48,637 nt of DNA from Microbacterium sp. Its GTDB lineage: Bacteria > Actinomycetota > Actinomycetes > Actinomycetales > Microbacteriaceae. The stretch spans positions 1 to 48,637 of the forward strand of contig JAITLM010000205.1 of assembly GCA_031277885.1 (NCBI GenBank), in the 5' to 3' direction. Each line of letters opens with the position of its first letter. Positions within the stretch are counted from its first letter, which is position 1. A model generated the notes under the pieces. It did not search any database and was not told where the DNA came from. It saw only the letters and a program-made list of their open reading frames with translations. Shown here piece by piece: positions 22,948 to 31,480 of the stretch. A program made the position numbers and the translations under genes.

Positions 22948-23750
22948 GATCCCCGATGAGCCCCGACCATCCGCTGCAGCAGGACTACGAGGTGCGCTTC
23001 GACTGGGCGCGCGAGGGCCTGCGCTCGATCGCGCAGGGAGCGGGCGTCATCGTCGTGATCGACGCGATCTCGTTCACCACCACCGTGGAGCGCGCCGTGA
23101 CGGAGGGGCTCGAGGTGCAGCCGTTCCCCGGCACGCGCGCCGAGGCCGAGCGGATCGCCACCGAGCACGGGTTCGCCGAGGCCGGTCTGGCCGGGCCGCG
23201 CGGGGGAGCCGGCGTGACGCTGTCGCCGTCGAGCGTGACCGCCGAGAACGTCGCCGCCTTCGGCGCGACCAGGGCCGTGGTGCCATCGTTCAACGGATCC
23301 CGGCTGTCGGCGGCGGCCGCGCGGTTCGGCGTGCCGGTGCTCGCCGCATCGCTGCGGAACCGCTCCGCCGTCGCGCAGTGGATCCTCGACCACCAGCACG
23401 CCGTCGGTCACCGTGTGAAGGTCGCCGTGGTCGCCGGCGGCGAGGTGCGCGACGACGAGACCGTGCGGTTCTCCGTCGAGGACCTGCTCACCGCGGGCGC
23501 CGTCATCGACGCCCTCGGAACGCGCGGCATCGACGCCTGTTCCCCGGAAGCGGCCGCGGCCTGCGCCGCCTACACGGGCTTGGCGCGAGCGACCCGGCAC
23601 CTGTTCACCGCGTCGTCGAGCGGCGTCGAGCTGCGCGAGGAGGGGCAGGGCGCGGACGTCGAACTCGCCGCCCAGACCGACGTGTCCTCGACCGTGCCGG
23701 TGCTCGTGGACGGCGTGTACCGGGTGGCGGATCCCGGCATCCGCGTCTGA
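22944..23750 (+). CDS. ComB-like 2-phosphosulfolactate phosphatase family protein
   Basis: This is a 268-residue protein of the ComB family: GVIVVIDAISFTTTVERAVTEG (acidic D in VIDAIS), then AGLAGPRGGAGVTLSPSSVTAENVAAFGATRAVVPSFNGSRLSAAA, and later SVEDLLTAGAVIDAL. The start is GTG 22944 in a GTGA overlap with the MFS stop, or ATG 22956; both keep the domain whole. ComB makes sulfolactate in coenzyme M synthesis, but no other coenzyme M or sulfonate gene is here, so the substrate in this host may differ. Confidence 0.85.
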   Translation: MRSPMSPDHPLQQDYEVRFDWAREGLRSIAQGAGVIVVIDAISFTTTVERAVTEGLEVQPFPGTRAEAERIATEHGFAEAGLAGPRGGAGVTLSPSSVTAENVAAFGATRAVVPSFNGSRLSAAAARFGVPVLAASLRNRSAVAQWILDHQHAVGHRVKVAVVAGGEVRDDETVRFSVEDLLTAGAVIDALGTRGIDACSPEAAAACAAYTGLARATRHLFTASSSGVELREEGQGADVELAAQTDVSSTVPVLVDGVYRVADPGIRV

Positions 23751-23912
23751 TCGACCTGCGCGCCCAGCCTCCTCAGACGCTCAGGAGCCGTCCCGGCGGC
23801 GAAACGAGGCATCTCCCAAGGACGCTCATCACTGCGCAGGATGGGCCGAGCCGATCCGTCCTCGAAATGCAGATCCATCCTGCAGCAACGGTGGGACGGA
23901 TGCGAGCGTGGA

Positions 23913-25886
23913 CTACCGATCCGAAGTCGTCTCGACGAGGCCGTCGAGAACGGCCGCCAGCGCCGAGGCGGCTTGTTTCGGACGCCCCCAGAAGTCCAGG
24001 ATCGCGAGGCTCACGGCGCACGGGAACGTGTCGTGCCCCATCCAGAGCATGAAGCCGCCGGTCGCCGGGAAGCGCGCCACAGCGTGCTCGAACGCGGTTC
24101 GGAGCATTCGCGCCTGGCGCGCTGCGCTCTCCTCCAGCCAGCTCTGCACCGGCACCGAGCGATCGCGGGCATCGAAGCCTCGGAGCCACCAGCCTGACGA
24201 GTGGGTCCACAAGGCGCGCAATTGTGCATCGTCGGCGTGCGCCGGCAGCAGATCATGTTGAGCGAGCAGGTCGGCGCCGCTTGCGCCCGCCACACCCACT
24301 TCGGATCGGAACAGCGCGTCATCGGCGGCCCAGTATGCCTCCCAATCTGTCTCGGTGCCGTCGAACTCCCAGGGGCCGTGCACGTCGTGGTGCAGACCAT
24401 TGCCGAACTCGTGCGCGGCGGCCTCGAAGCGTGGGCCGGAAGGTGATGTGGGAACGTAACGCGAGTACGGCGCCAACTCGGCGCAGACGGCACCTGCCGC
24501 GGCCAATGTGGGATGCGAGATCGAGAGAGGCGCGCCTGGCACGGCGGGAGCCGTCACGTGGGTGAGTTCGTTGCCGCCGCACCAGAGCGCCAACGACGGG
24601 TGGTGGCCGAGCGTCGTCACGTAGTCCACCACGATCCTGCGGAACTCGTCCAGGATCAGCGTGTCGGACGGCGGCTCATTGTCGAGACCGGACGAGCTGA
24701 GCGGGAGGTCCTGCCAGACGAGCAGGCCCAGCCGGTCGCATTCCTGGTAGAAAGCGGGCCGCTCGGCACGCGCGCCACCCCAGACCCGGATGAGGTTGAA
24801 TCCGAGATCTCGGTACCGTTTGACCCGAGCGCGGACCTCCGTGTCGTCCTCGTCGGCATGATCCGGTCGAGTCGGGACCCAGTTGACACCGGCGAGGAAG
24901 ATCTCTCGGCCGTTGACGACGCAGAGCCAAGGGCTTGCGTCGGGCGCGGCACCCGGGTTGGCGCGCCACTCCAGCGAGCGGAATCCGACCTGCCGTGTCG
25001 TAGCCTCAGCGTGCTGCCCTGCGCGGATGTCGATACGGACGGTGTACTGAGCCTGTGTCCCGGCAGGGCGCACGTGCCACAACCGCGGGTATGCGACAGA
25101 CATTTCGTGTCGGCGCTCCGCCCCGGATGATTCAGACGCGACGGTGCCGCCGGCCCCGTCGATCACTGAGATCTCGACGGTCGCGTCGTCCGGGAGGGTA
25201 CAGCGAGTGAGATCGACCAGCACCGTGCCCTTGTTCGAAGGGGCGACCGACGTGGTCACTATGGCATCGTCCAGGCGCCAGTCCGGACCCACGTGAAGGC
25301 GGATGCCTTCGGCCACGCCGATCTGCACGATGCGCGGGGTCCAGTCCCAGCCGAACGAGAACCTGGGCTTCCAGTCCCGGATGCGGGAGGTCCAGCCGTT
25401 CTGGCCGAGCGCGTCCGGTACGCGGGTGAACACGATCGCGAGCCTGTCGTCGTCATGGCTGAGCGCATCGGTGAGATCGAAACGCTGACGTACGAAGGCG
25501 TCGGCGAACTCGCCGATGACGGTCTCGCCGACCAGGACGAGCCCCTCGCCATCCAACATGTCGACTTCGAGGACGACGCGCGCGTCGGCGCCAGAAAGCC
25601 CTTCCTTCAGGGTCGCGCCGGGCAACGCGCGTTCAAACGTCCAGTGCCGGTTCTCAATCCACTCCGATGCGCGTGAGTTCGTCCCCCGATAAGGGCTCGG
25701 CGAGATACCGGCGGAGACCAGCGCACCCCGCACTGAGCCCGGAACCGATGCCGGGACCGGGCCGACGTCGGCGGTGGAGACCTTGGCTCGTTCGGGCGTG
25801 AGCCCGAGCAGCCAGTCATTCTGACGCCACCCGCGCAATGTCCACGTGCCGGCCAGGTCCACGGTCGTGACGGAATCCGAACTCAT
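23913..25886 (-). CDS. GH2 family beta-mannosidase-like enzyme
   Basis: This is a 657-residue GH2 protein. The sugar-binding N-domain begins VDLAGTWTLRGWRQNDWLLGL with the mannosidase-like VPASVPGSVRGALVSAGISPSPYRGTNSRASEWIENRHWTFER. The TIM-barrel part has EIFLAGVNWVPTR and LIRVWGGARAERPAFYQECDRLGLLVWQDLPL, acid/base E440 in WCGGNELTH, and likely nucleophile E529 in FRSEVGVAG. It is shorter than full beta-mannosidases (about 800-850), lacking C-terminal beta domains. No signal peptide, so it cuts imported oligosaccharides. ATG 25886 overlaps the GH130-like stop. Confidence 0.85.
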   Translation of the reverse strand: MSSDSVTTVDLAGTWTLRGWRQNDWLLGLTPERAKVSTADVGPVPASVPGSVRGALVSAGISPSPYRGTNSRASEWIENRHWTFERALPGATLKEGLSGADARVVLEVDMLDGEGLVLVGETVIGEFADAFVRQRFDLTDALSHDDDRLAIVFTRVPDALGQNGWTSRIRDWKPRFSFGWDWTPRIVQIGVAEGIRLHVGPDWRLDDAIVTTSVAPSNKGTVLVDLTRCTLPDDATVEISVIDGAGGTVASESSGAERRHEMSVAYPRLWHVRPAGTQAQYTVRIDIRAGQHAEATTRQVGFRSLEWRANPGAAPDASPWLCVVNGREIFLAGVNWVPTRPDHADEDDTEVRARVKRYRDLGFNLIRVWGGARAERPAFYQECDRLGLLVWQDLPLSSSGLDNEPPSDTLILDEFRRIVVDYVTTLGHHPSLALWCGGNELTHVTAPAVPGAPLSISHPTLAAAGAVCAELAPYSRYVPTSPSGPRFEAAAHEFGNGLHHDVHGPWEFDGTETDWEAYWAADDALFRSEVGVAGASGADLLAQHDLLPAHADDAQLRALWTHSSGWWLRGFDARDRSVPVQSWLEESAARQARMLRTAFEHAVARFPATGGFMLWMGHDTFPCAVSLAILDFWGRPKQAASALAAVLDGLVETTSDR

Positions 25887-26947
25887 GCCAGGGCCTCGCG
25901 ATACAGATACATCTCGCGGACGCCCGAGGGGGCATCCCAGCCCTGCGCGAAAAGGATGCTGCCGTCGTAGCGAACCAGGCCTCCCCACGAGAGCGAACCG
26001 CCACGGTTCAACGCGCGCTGGGTGAACGGCGCGTCGATGTCATACAGGGCCTGGGCGGCCGCGAACTCGCCGGAGGCATCGCGATAGAAGAAGTCGAGGA
26101 CGATGCTCCCAGTGTCGCCATGATCCGTCACTGCGCAGGAGACCTCCAGCAGTGTTCCGCCGAGTGCGCTCAGGTCCAGGTACGGCTGCTCCGCGAAACT
26201 CCAGCTCACGAGATCCTGCGAGCGACCCACGAAGGACCGGCCCCCGCAGCCTTCCGACAAGTACATGAGGTACTCACCGCCGATCCGGATCGCGCGACCG
26301 TTGAGATCGCGCGGAATGACGGCGCCCTTCGCCCAGAGCCGTGAGATCTCATAGGGCACGGCGAGTCCGCGCTTCTCCCAATGCACGAGGTCGGTGGATG
26401 TCGCCACCTTGATGTCGCAGCCGAGCGAGGTGATCGGGTAGCCCGGCGAGGGGAACTCCTCCGCTTCGGCGCTGCCGGCGGCATGCCAGATCCCGTTGTA
26501 GAAGAGGACGTAGCCGTCGTCGGTGCGGTAGACCTTGGGATCCTCGCAACTGAGGAGCTCGTCGTCCGTCGTCGGAAACACGATCGGGTTGGCTGACGAA
26601 TCGCTCCAGCCGTTCCCCGCGGTGTAGGTCGCCAGGCCGATCCTGCTGGCCGTCGACTCCTTGCGCGGAGAGGCCCGATAGAACATGTGCAGCGCGTCGC
26701 CCTCGACGATCAGCGACGGGTTGAAGACGGAACTGGAGGTCCAGCCGATGCGGGTCGGATCCTCCCACTGGCCCTGCGGCCGGAACGTCAGCGACTCGTC
26801 GCGCGTGAATGGACCGACGGCCCACCCGGGATTCTCCGGATAGCGGTGGGAGAACTGATCCGTCGAGATCCGATCGGTGAGCGGGTCGGAGTGGCGGAGG
26901 GCGGCCTCGTAGCTTGCGCGCAGGCCCTCCGTTGACAGCTGTTCCAT
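25883..26947 (-). CDS. GH130-like five-bladed propeller glycosidase or phosphorylase
   Basis: This is a 354-residue protein with beta-propeller blades: SSSVFNPSLIVEGDALHMFYRAS, IGLATYTAGNGW, SCEDPKVYRTDDGYVLFYNG (E135-D136-P137), IKVATSTDLVHWEKRG, and KGAVIPRDLNGRAIRIGGEYLMYLSEG. The NPS/EDP pattern resembles GH130 beta-mannoside phosphorylases and hydrolases, but GH43/32-like propellers cannot be excluded. ATG 26947 has GGAGG six bases upstream; the ATG at 26953 has no spacing. No signal peptide. It is first in a unit with the GH2 gene and sits behind a LacI-type operator. Confidence 0.75.
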   Translation of the reverse strand: MEQLSTEGLRASYEAALRHSDPLTDRISTDQFSHRYPENPGWAVGPFTRDESLTFRPQGQWEDPTRIGWTSSSVFNPSLIVEGDALHMFYRASPRKESTASRIGLATYTAGNGWSDSSANPIVFPTTDDELLSCEDPKVYRTDDGYVLFYNGIWHAAGSAEAEEFPSPGYPITSLGCDIKVATSTDLVHWEKRGLAVPYEISRLWAKGAVIPRDLNGRAIRIGGEYLMYLSEGCGGRSFVGRSQDLVSWSFAEQPYLDLSALGGTLLEVSCAVTDHGDTGSIVLDFFYRDASGEFAAAQALYDIDAPFTQRALNRGGSLSWGGLVRYDGSILFAQGWDAPSGVREMYLYREALA

Positions 26948-27003
26948 CGGCATCCTCCAGAAGTGGCGAATCGCTGCAGCGGTCGCAGCGGGGTCAGTGC
27001 TGA

Positions 27004-27032
27004 ACACTACGGCATCAAACAACGTTGTCCAA
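27004..27032 (-). promoter_or_regulatory. Minus-strand promoter with LacI operator in spacer
   Basis: On the minus strand, TTGGAC (27032-27027) and TAGTGT (27009-27004) are 17 bp apart and drive the GH130-GH2 unit. The operator ACAACGTTGT occupies the spacer and overlaps the -35 end, a direct block of polymerase binding. Confidence 0.5.
27019..27028. promoter_or_regulatory. LacI-type operator O1
   Basis: A perfect 10-bp palindrome ACAACGTTGT lies in the divergent region between the GH130-like gene and the ABC importer. It is the first of four copies in this locus, and all lie upstream of sugar genes. Confidence 0.8.
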
Positions 27033-27035
27033 CGC

Positions 27036-27065
27036 TTGACATTACTCTTCTTAAGGCAGCAAGAT
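27036..27065 (+). promoter_or_regulatory. Candidate promoter of the ABC importer
   Basis: TTGACA (27036-27041) and CAAGAT (27060-27065) with an 18-bp spacer lie between operators O1 and O2. The -35 box is perfect and the -10 weak, so the assignment is moderate. Confidence 0.4.
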
Positions 27066-27071
27066 TGCGGA

Positions 27072-27083
27072 AACAACGTTGTT
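27072..27083. promoter_or_regulatory. LacI-type operator O2
   Basis: A perfect 12-bp palindrome AACAACGTTGTT lies just downstream of the importer's putative -10 box. With O1, 54 bp away centre to centre, it could support loop-type or cooperative repression of both directions. Confidence 0.8.
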
Positions 27084-27153
27084 CCAATCTCAGTGGAACC
27101 GGACCCCGCCAGCTCGGGAGGCTCCGAGCGGTACGTGACAAAGGAGTTGCATC

Positions 27154-28488
27154 ATGAACGCAATCACGCCCAAACGCCGTGCTGCGACACGCGGAGCCAT
27201 GGCCCTCGCTGTAGCCGGAACACTTGTCGCCCTGGCCGGATGCGCAGGTGCGACGCCGGCGAGCAGCGGATCGACCGACAAGGTGAGCGGCACCCTCAAC
27301 ATCCTGGTCCCGAGCGCCGCAGGATCCGATGCCGGATTCAAAGCCGTCAACGCGGCATTCGAGAAGAAGTACCCCGATGCGAAGATCGTGTTCACCACGG
27401 TCCCCACCAATAACTGGGCGTCTGTCGAATCGTCCCGTCTGTCGGCCGGGAACGTCGATGTCCTGGTGGCAAGCCCCATCGCGACGCCGGCCTACGTTCC
27501 GGCCGGGTCGGAGTCGTTCGACGCCAAGGCTGCCGATGCCGGAACCTTCGTCGACCTCTCGAACGAGAGCTTCATGAAGAACTGGACGCCCACGGTGATC
27601 GATGCGCTGAAGTACAAGGGCAAGGACTACAGCGTGCCGACCGGCCTCAGCTACTACACCGGGGTGTTCTACAACAAGGACCTCTTCGCCAAGCAGGGCT
27701 TGCAGGTCCCGACCACGTGGACGGAGTTCGTCGCTCTCGCGGACAAGCTCAAGGCTGCCGGTGTCGCGCCGCTGGGAATCGGCGGCAAGGATAGCTGGCC
27801 GGCCGGATTGGCCATGCTCGCCGCCGTGCAGGGCGCATACCCGGGGCAGTCTGACAAGGCCGATCTCGCCGAGCAGCTCTGGAAGCAGAAGGCCAAGCTC
27901 ACCGACCCGAAGCTCGTCGACGTTCTGAAGAAGGTCGACGCGATGTACGGATATGCCGAGCCGAACTTCGCCGGCGTCGCATACAGCGACGTTCCGAGCC
28001 TGTTCGCCAATGGAGCGGTCGCGATGACCCCGGACGGCACCTGGAACCAGACCACGATCGACGCCGCCGTCGCGGGCAAGTTCTCGTACGGGTACTTCCC
28101 GATCCCGACCAGTGACAAGGCCGCCGACAACGCGACCCTGGGCGGCAAGGTCGAGATCCGGCTTTCGGCGACCACGAACTCGAAGAACAAGGCGGCGGCG
28201 CTGGCCTACCTCGAGTTCTTCTCCCAGCCGGAGAACTACAAGCTGTTCATCGCGGACGCCGGCTTCGCTCCAGCGCAGGCCGGTCTCGGCTCGACGCCGT
28301 TCCTCGACTCGATCAAGGACTATACGAAGAGCTTCAGCCTGGCATGGGACAACATCTGGACCCCGAGTGCCAATGCGGGGCCTGCAGCGAAGTTCCCGTT
28401 CAACTACGTGGGAGTCGCTCCGCTCGGAACGGATACCCCTGAGAAGGCCGCCGACGTGTCGCAGAAGGACTGGTCGGCCGCGTTCTAG
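27154..28488 (+). CDS. Carbohydrate ABC transporter substrate-binding lipoprotein
   Basis: This is a 444-residue extracellular binding protein (family 1 type). A lipoprotein signal ends at LVALAGC with lipid-carrying C30. A typical two-lobe fold follows: VSGTLNILVPSAAGSDAGFKAVNAAFEKKYPDAKIVF, IDALKYKGKDYSVPTGLSYYTGVFYNKDLF, and FANGAVAMTPDGTW. The substrate cannot be read from sequence; the neighbours favour a mannose-type oligosaccharide. It is the first gene of the importer unit with LacI operators upstream. A strong stem-loop follows, which probably limits read-through to the permeases. Confidence 0.93.
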   Translation: MNAITPKRRAATRGAMALAVAGTLVALAGCAGATPASSGSTDKVSGTLNILVPSAAGSDAGFKAVNAAFEKKYPDAKIVFTTVPTNNWASVESSRLSAGNVDVLVASPIATPAYVPAGSESFDAKAADAGTFVDLSNESFMKNWTPTVIDALKYKGKDYSVPTGLSYYTGVFYNKDLFAKQGLQVPTTWTEFVALADKLKAAGVAPLGIGGKDSWPAGLAMLAAVQGAYPGQSDKADLAEQLWKQKAKLTDPKLVDVLKKVDAMYGYAEPNFAGVAYSDVPSLFANGAVAMTPDGTWNQTTIDAAVAGKFSYGYFPIPTSDKAADNATLGGKVEIRLSATTNSKNKAAALAYLEFFSQPENYKLFIADAGFAPAQAGLGSTPFLDSIKDYTKSFSLAWDNIWTPSANAGPAAKFPFNYVGVAPLGTDTPEKAADVSQKDWSAAF

Positions 28489-28501
28489 GCTGTTCGCCCG
28501 T

Positions 28502-28538
28502 CCGTTCGGGAGCGCCGCGACCCGGTGCTCCCGAACGG
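28502..28538 (+). terminator. Intercistronic hairpin after the binding-protein gene
   Basis: CCGTTCGGGAGC (28502-28513) pairs perfectly with GCTCCCGAACGG (28527-28538), a 12-bp stem with a 13-nt loop and no U tract. It probably protects the binding-protein mRNA or partly terminates, giving more binding protein than permeases. Confidence 0.7.
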
Positions 28539-28559
28539 AAACCCACGATTCGAGGATCC

Positions 28560-29459
28560 ATGTCCTACTCATACCCGTTCGGCCGGCGAGGGGCGCTGTT
28601 GGCGACCTTCGGAACCGCGCAGGCGCTGATCATCGTCTTCGCGTTCGTCCCGGCGTTCGCGGTGATCGCCATCAGCTTCACTGACATCAGCGGCCTCCCG
28701 AACTTCCCCGTCAGCTGGGTGGGGATCCAGAACTACGTCACCTTCTTCTCCGCAGCGCACCTCGGATACAACCTCAATGCTTTGGGGAACACGCTCGTCT
28801 ATGCGCTTGCGACCACGGTCACCATCAACGTCCTGGCCCTGGGGTTCGCGCTGCTCTTCAACCAGCGTCTTCGGGGCACGACCTTCTTCCGCGCCCTGGT
28901 CTTCATGCCGACCGTGCTCGGCGTCACCGTGATCGGCTTGATCTGGTCGCTCGTCTTCAATCCGAGCGGGGGGCCCGCGGCGGCCGTCTGGAAGCTCTTC
29001 GGCGCCTCGTCGGCGTTCTTCGGAGATCCCCGGCTCGCCCTGACTCTCGTCATCGCTGTGCAGATCTGGTCGGGCATCGGCGTCGCGATGGTGATCTATC
29101 TCGCGGGGCTTCAGGCCATCCCCGTGGATCTCTACGAGGTGGCGAGCATCGACGGTGCGACGTCGTGGCAGAAGCTCCGCCACGTGACCTTCCCGTTGCT
29201 CGCACCATCCGTCACCGCGAATGTGCTGCTGTCGATCATCGGCGCCTTGCAGAGCTATCAGCTCGCGTACGTCCTCACCGGACCGAGCAACCCCGCTACG
29301 CAACTTCTGTCTCTCGCGATCTTCGCCCAGGGGTTCGGAGGGGGAGTGAACGGCAGTCAGGGCTACGCCGCCGCGATCTCGGTGGTCCAGTTCGTGATCG
29401 TGGGAGTGATCTCCCTCGCGGTCATGTGGTACTTGCGCCGAAGGGAGAACTCGCTGTGA
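28560..29459 (+). CDS. Carbohydrate ABC transporter permease (MalF type)
   Basis: This is a 299-residue inner-membrane permease with six hydrophobic helices. The binding-protein-dependent EAA loop is YEVASIDGATSWQKLRHVTFPLLAP at residues about 190-215, the site of ATPase contact. It partners the next permease and the upstream binding protein. No ATPase gene is present in the locus, so a shared MsmK/UgpC-type ATPase encoded elsewhere is expected. Starts at ATG 28560 after the intercistronic hairpin and overlaps the next gene by a GTGA. Confidence 0.93.
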   Translation: MSYSYPFGRRGALLATFGTAQALIIVFAFVPAFAVIAISFTDISGLPNFPVSWVGIQNYVTFFSAAHLGYNLNALGNTLVYALATTVTINVLALGFALLFNQRLRGTTFFRALVFMPTVLGVTVIGLIWSLVFNPSGGPAAAVWKLFGASSAFFGDPRLALTLVIAVQIWSGIGVAMVIYLAGLQAIPVDLYEVASIDGATSWQKLRHVTFPLLAPSVTANVLLSIIGALQSYQLAYVLTGPSNPATQLLSLAIFAQGFGGGVNGSQGYAAAISVVQFVIVGVISLAVMWYLRRRENSL

Positions 29460-30358
29460 CCGCTACCCTCCGTGAGGAGAATCCTGTGCGCGGCAGTTCT
29501 CGCGACTCGGCCGCGGGCGCTCGTCGAGCCATCCGTCGCACCCGACGGCCCACCACGGGTCGAGTGATCAACTACCTGCTCGCGATCCTCGTCGCGATCC
29601 TCTACCTCTTCCCGTTGCTGTATCTGCTCAACACCGCGCTCAAAGACGACGCCCAGTTCTTCGCCAACCCGAACGGGCTGGTCACGGTGCCGCACTGGGT
29701 CAATTTCCCCGATGCATGGAACCAGGGAAACTTCGGCGCCTACATGATCAACAGCATGATCTATGCCGGCGGCGCAGCAGTGATCGGCACCGCTGTCTCG
29801 CTCTTCATCGGCTTCCCGCTCGCACGCGGCTACCTCAGGCGACCTGGGCTGTGGAACGTGATGCTGGTGCTCATCCTGTTCCTGCCGAACGCGATCATCA
29901 CCCAGTTCCAGTTGTTGTTGCGGACCGGCCTCTATGACACCCGCATCGGCTACGTGCTCATCATGTCCGTCGCCGTAGGAATCGGGCCGATCCTGCTGCG
30001 CGGCTATGCGAAGTCGATCCCGATCGAGATCGACGAGGCGGCGGCGCTCGACGGGGTGGGGTATCTCCGGTACTTGACGACATTCGTCATCCCGATGGCG
30101 CGGCCGGCGCTCGTGACCGTGTTCATCCTTCAGGCGATCAGCGTGTGGAACGAGATCATCCTGGCGACGGTGCTGCTTCCTGACCCGGACAAGGCGCCGG
30201 TCACCCTGGGGTTGTATGCGTTCCAGGGGCAGTACACGAGTCACTGGGGGCTGTTGGCGGCCGCCACCATGATCGTGGCTGGACCGCTTGTGGCCGCGTA
30301 CGTCTTCCTGCAGCGCTATCTGGTCAGCGGTGTGCTCGGTGGGGCGGTCAAGGGCTGA
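29456..30358 (+). CDS. Carbohydrate ABC transporter permease (MalG type)
   Basis: This is a 300-residue permease. It has a basic N-terminus (RRAIRRTRRPTTGRVINY), six membrane helices, and the EAA loop IEIDEAAALDGVGYLRYLTTFVIPMARPAL at residues about 195-225. GTG 29456 overlaps the stop of the first permease, and the longer upstream frame is a shadow. With the MalF-type partner it forms the importer channel. The convergent lacI gene follows 25 bp after its stop, with a weak 5-bp hairpin (30365-30380) between. Confidence 0.93.
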   Translation: MTATLREENPVRGSSRDSAAGARRAIRRTRRPTTGRVINYLLAILVAILYLFPLLYLLNTALKDDAQFFANPNGLVTVPHWVNFPDAWNQGNFGAYMINSMIYAGGAAVIGTAVSLFIGFPLARGYLRRPGLWNVMLVLILFLPNAIITQFQLLLRTGLYDTRIGYVLIMSVAVGIGPILLRGYAKSIPIEIDEAAALDGVGYLRYLTTFVIPMARPALVTVFILQAISVWNEIILATVLLPDPDKAPVTLGLYAFQGQYTSHWGLLAAATMIVAGPLVAAYVFLQRYLVSGVLGGAVKG

Positions 30359-30383
30359 CGGGCGAGAGGACGGGACCTCTGCG

Positions 30384-31385
30384 TCAGCTCGTCGTTCCGC
30401 GCTCGGATCCGCGCAGGATGAGTTCGACTGGCAGCACGGTCGTCGCTGACGGGCTGAGGTCGCCTTCGATGCGTGCGAGCAGTCGTTCGCATGCGAGACG
30501 CCCCATCTCCTCGATCTGCGGGGTCGCCACAGACACGGCCGGCGTGCCGAGGCGCGCGGACTCGAAATCATCGAATCCGATCAGGGGGAGCGCCTTCGCC
30601 GCTTCGCGGAACGCGAGGACCGATCCGATGCTTGCGCGGTTGTTCGCCGCGAAGATCGCATCGGGGCGCTGATCATGGAGCAGGCGCAGCACGATGCCGG
30701 CCGCTTCCTCGGCGCTGTGCGCTCCCGTGACGACCAGATCCTCTTCGAACGCGAGGCCCGCGTCTTCGAGCGCCCTGCGATAGCCGTTGAGACGCTCCGA
30801 CATCGTGTACAGCGCAAGGGTGTCGCCGACGAAAGCGATGCGCCGGGCGCCGGCCTCGGTGAGCGCGGTGGTCGCCGCATGGGCGCCCCCCTCGTTGTCG
30901 GCCAGGATCGTGTCACCGTCTGCGCCGTCCGCCGGCCGGTCGATGACCACGAGCGGCGGGACCGGAGGCGTGACATCGGTCCAGGACCGGGCGGGCCGTG
31001 CCGGCGGCACGACGATGAGCCCGTCGACCTGTTGTCCGATGAAGCGGTCGACGAGGCGGTCGTGGTTCTCGCCGCTCTCCTCCGAGCTGGCGGTGATCAG
31101 GAGGTAGCCCGCCGCCGACGCGCTCGTCTCGACAGCACGCGCGATCGTCGAGTAGTACGGGTTCGCGAGGTCGCTGATGATGAGACCGATCATTCGGCTC
31201 GATCGGCCAGGGCGCAGGCTCGCGGCGGCGAGATTCCGGCGGTAGCCGAGTTCCACGATCGCATCTCGGATCCGGGTCGCGAGCTCGGGGTTGATGTTCG
31301 TCTCGCCATTGACGTAGCGGGAGACGGTCTTGAGGGCGACACCCGCTGCCTGCGCGACGTCGTTCATGGTCGGTGGTCGGCTCAT
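30384..31385 (-). CDS. LacI-family regulator of the sugar locus
   Basis: This 333-residue regulator has the LacI HTH at residues 5-26 (TMNDVAQAAGVALKTVSRYVNG) with hinge helix LAAASLRPGRSS, then a periplasmic-binding-like effector domain (IGLIISDLANPYYSTIARAVETSA, DGLIVVPPA, VVIDRPADGADGDTILADNEGGA, PDAIFAANNRASIGSVLAFREA, IGFDDFESARL). The four ACAACGTTGT-type dyads in the locus are the obvious targets, and such a palindrome with a central CG is classic for LacI proteins. No copy is seen at its own promoter, so it may not be autoregulated. Confidence 0.93.
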   Translation of the reverse strand: MSRPPTMNDVAQAAGVALKTVSRYVNGETNINPELATRIRDAIVELGYRRNLAAASLRPGRSSRMIGLIISDLANPYYSTIARAVETSASAAGYLLITASSEESGENHDRLVDRFIGQQVDGLIVVPPARPARSWTDVTPPVPPLVVIDRPADGADGDTILADNEGGAHAATTALTEAGARRIAFVGDTLALYTMSERLNGYRRALEDAGLAFEEDLVVTGAHSAEEAAGIVLRLLHDQRPDAIFAANNRASIGSVLAFREAAKALPLIGFDDFESARLGTPAVSVATPQIEEMGRLACERLLARIEGDLSPSATTVLPVELILRGSERGTTS

Positions 31386-31413
31386 GCATCCCCCTCGTCC
31401 TGCTCAGCCTCGA

Positions 31414-31442
31414 GAGTGCGCCGCCGCGTCGGCGGCGCACTC
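31414..31442 (-). terminator. Strong hairpin after the oxidoreductase gene
   Basis: GAGTGCGCCGCCG (31414-31426) pairs perfectly with CGGCGGCGCACTC (31430-31442) around a 3-nt loop. On the minus strand it lies about 40 bp after the oxidoreductase stop and about 30 bp before lacI, so it most likely ends the aldolase-oxidoreductase message. There is no U tract. Confidence 0.75.
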
Positions 31443-31480
31443 CCGATTGTAGGGTGGCGATCCCGTCACCCGGGACATCG

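Noticed and set aside
31386..31480. LacI autoregulatory operator in its own promoter
   Set aside because: No ACAACGTTGT-like dyad is present in this stretch; only a terminator-like hairpin is seen.
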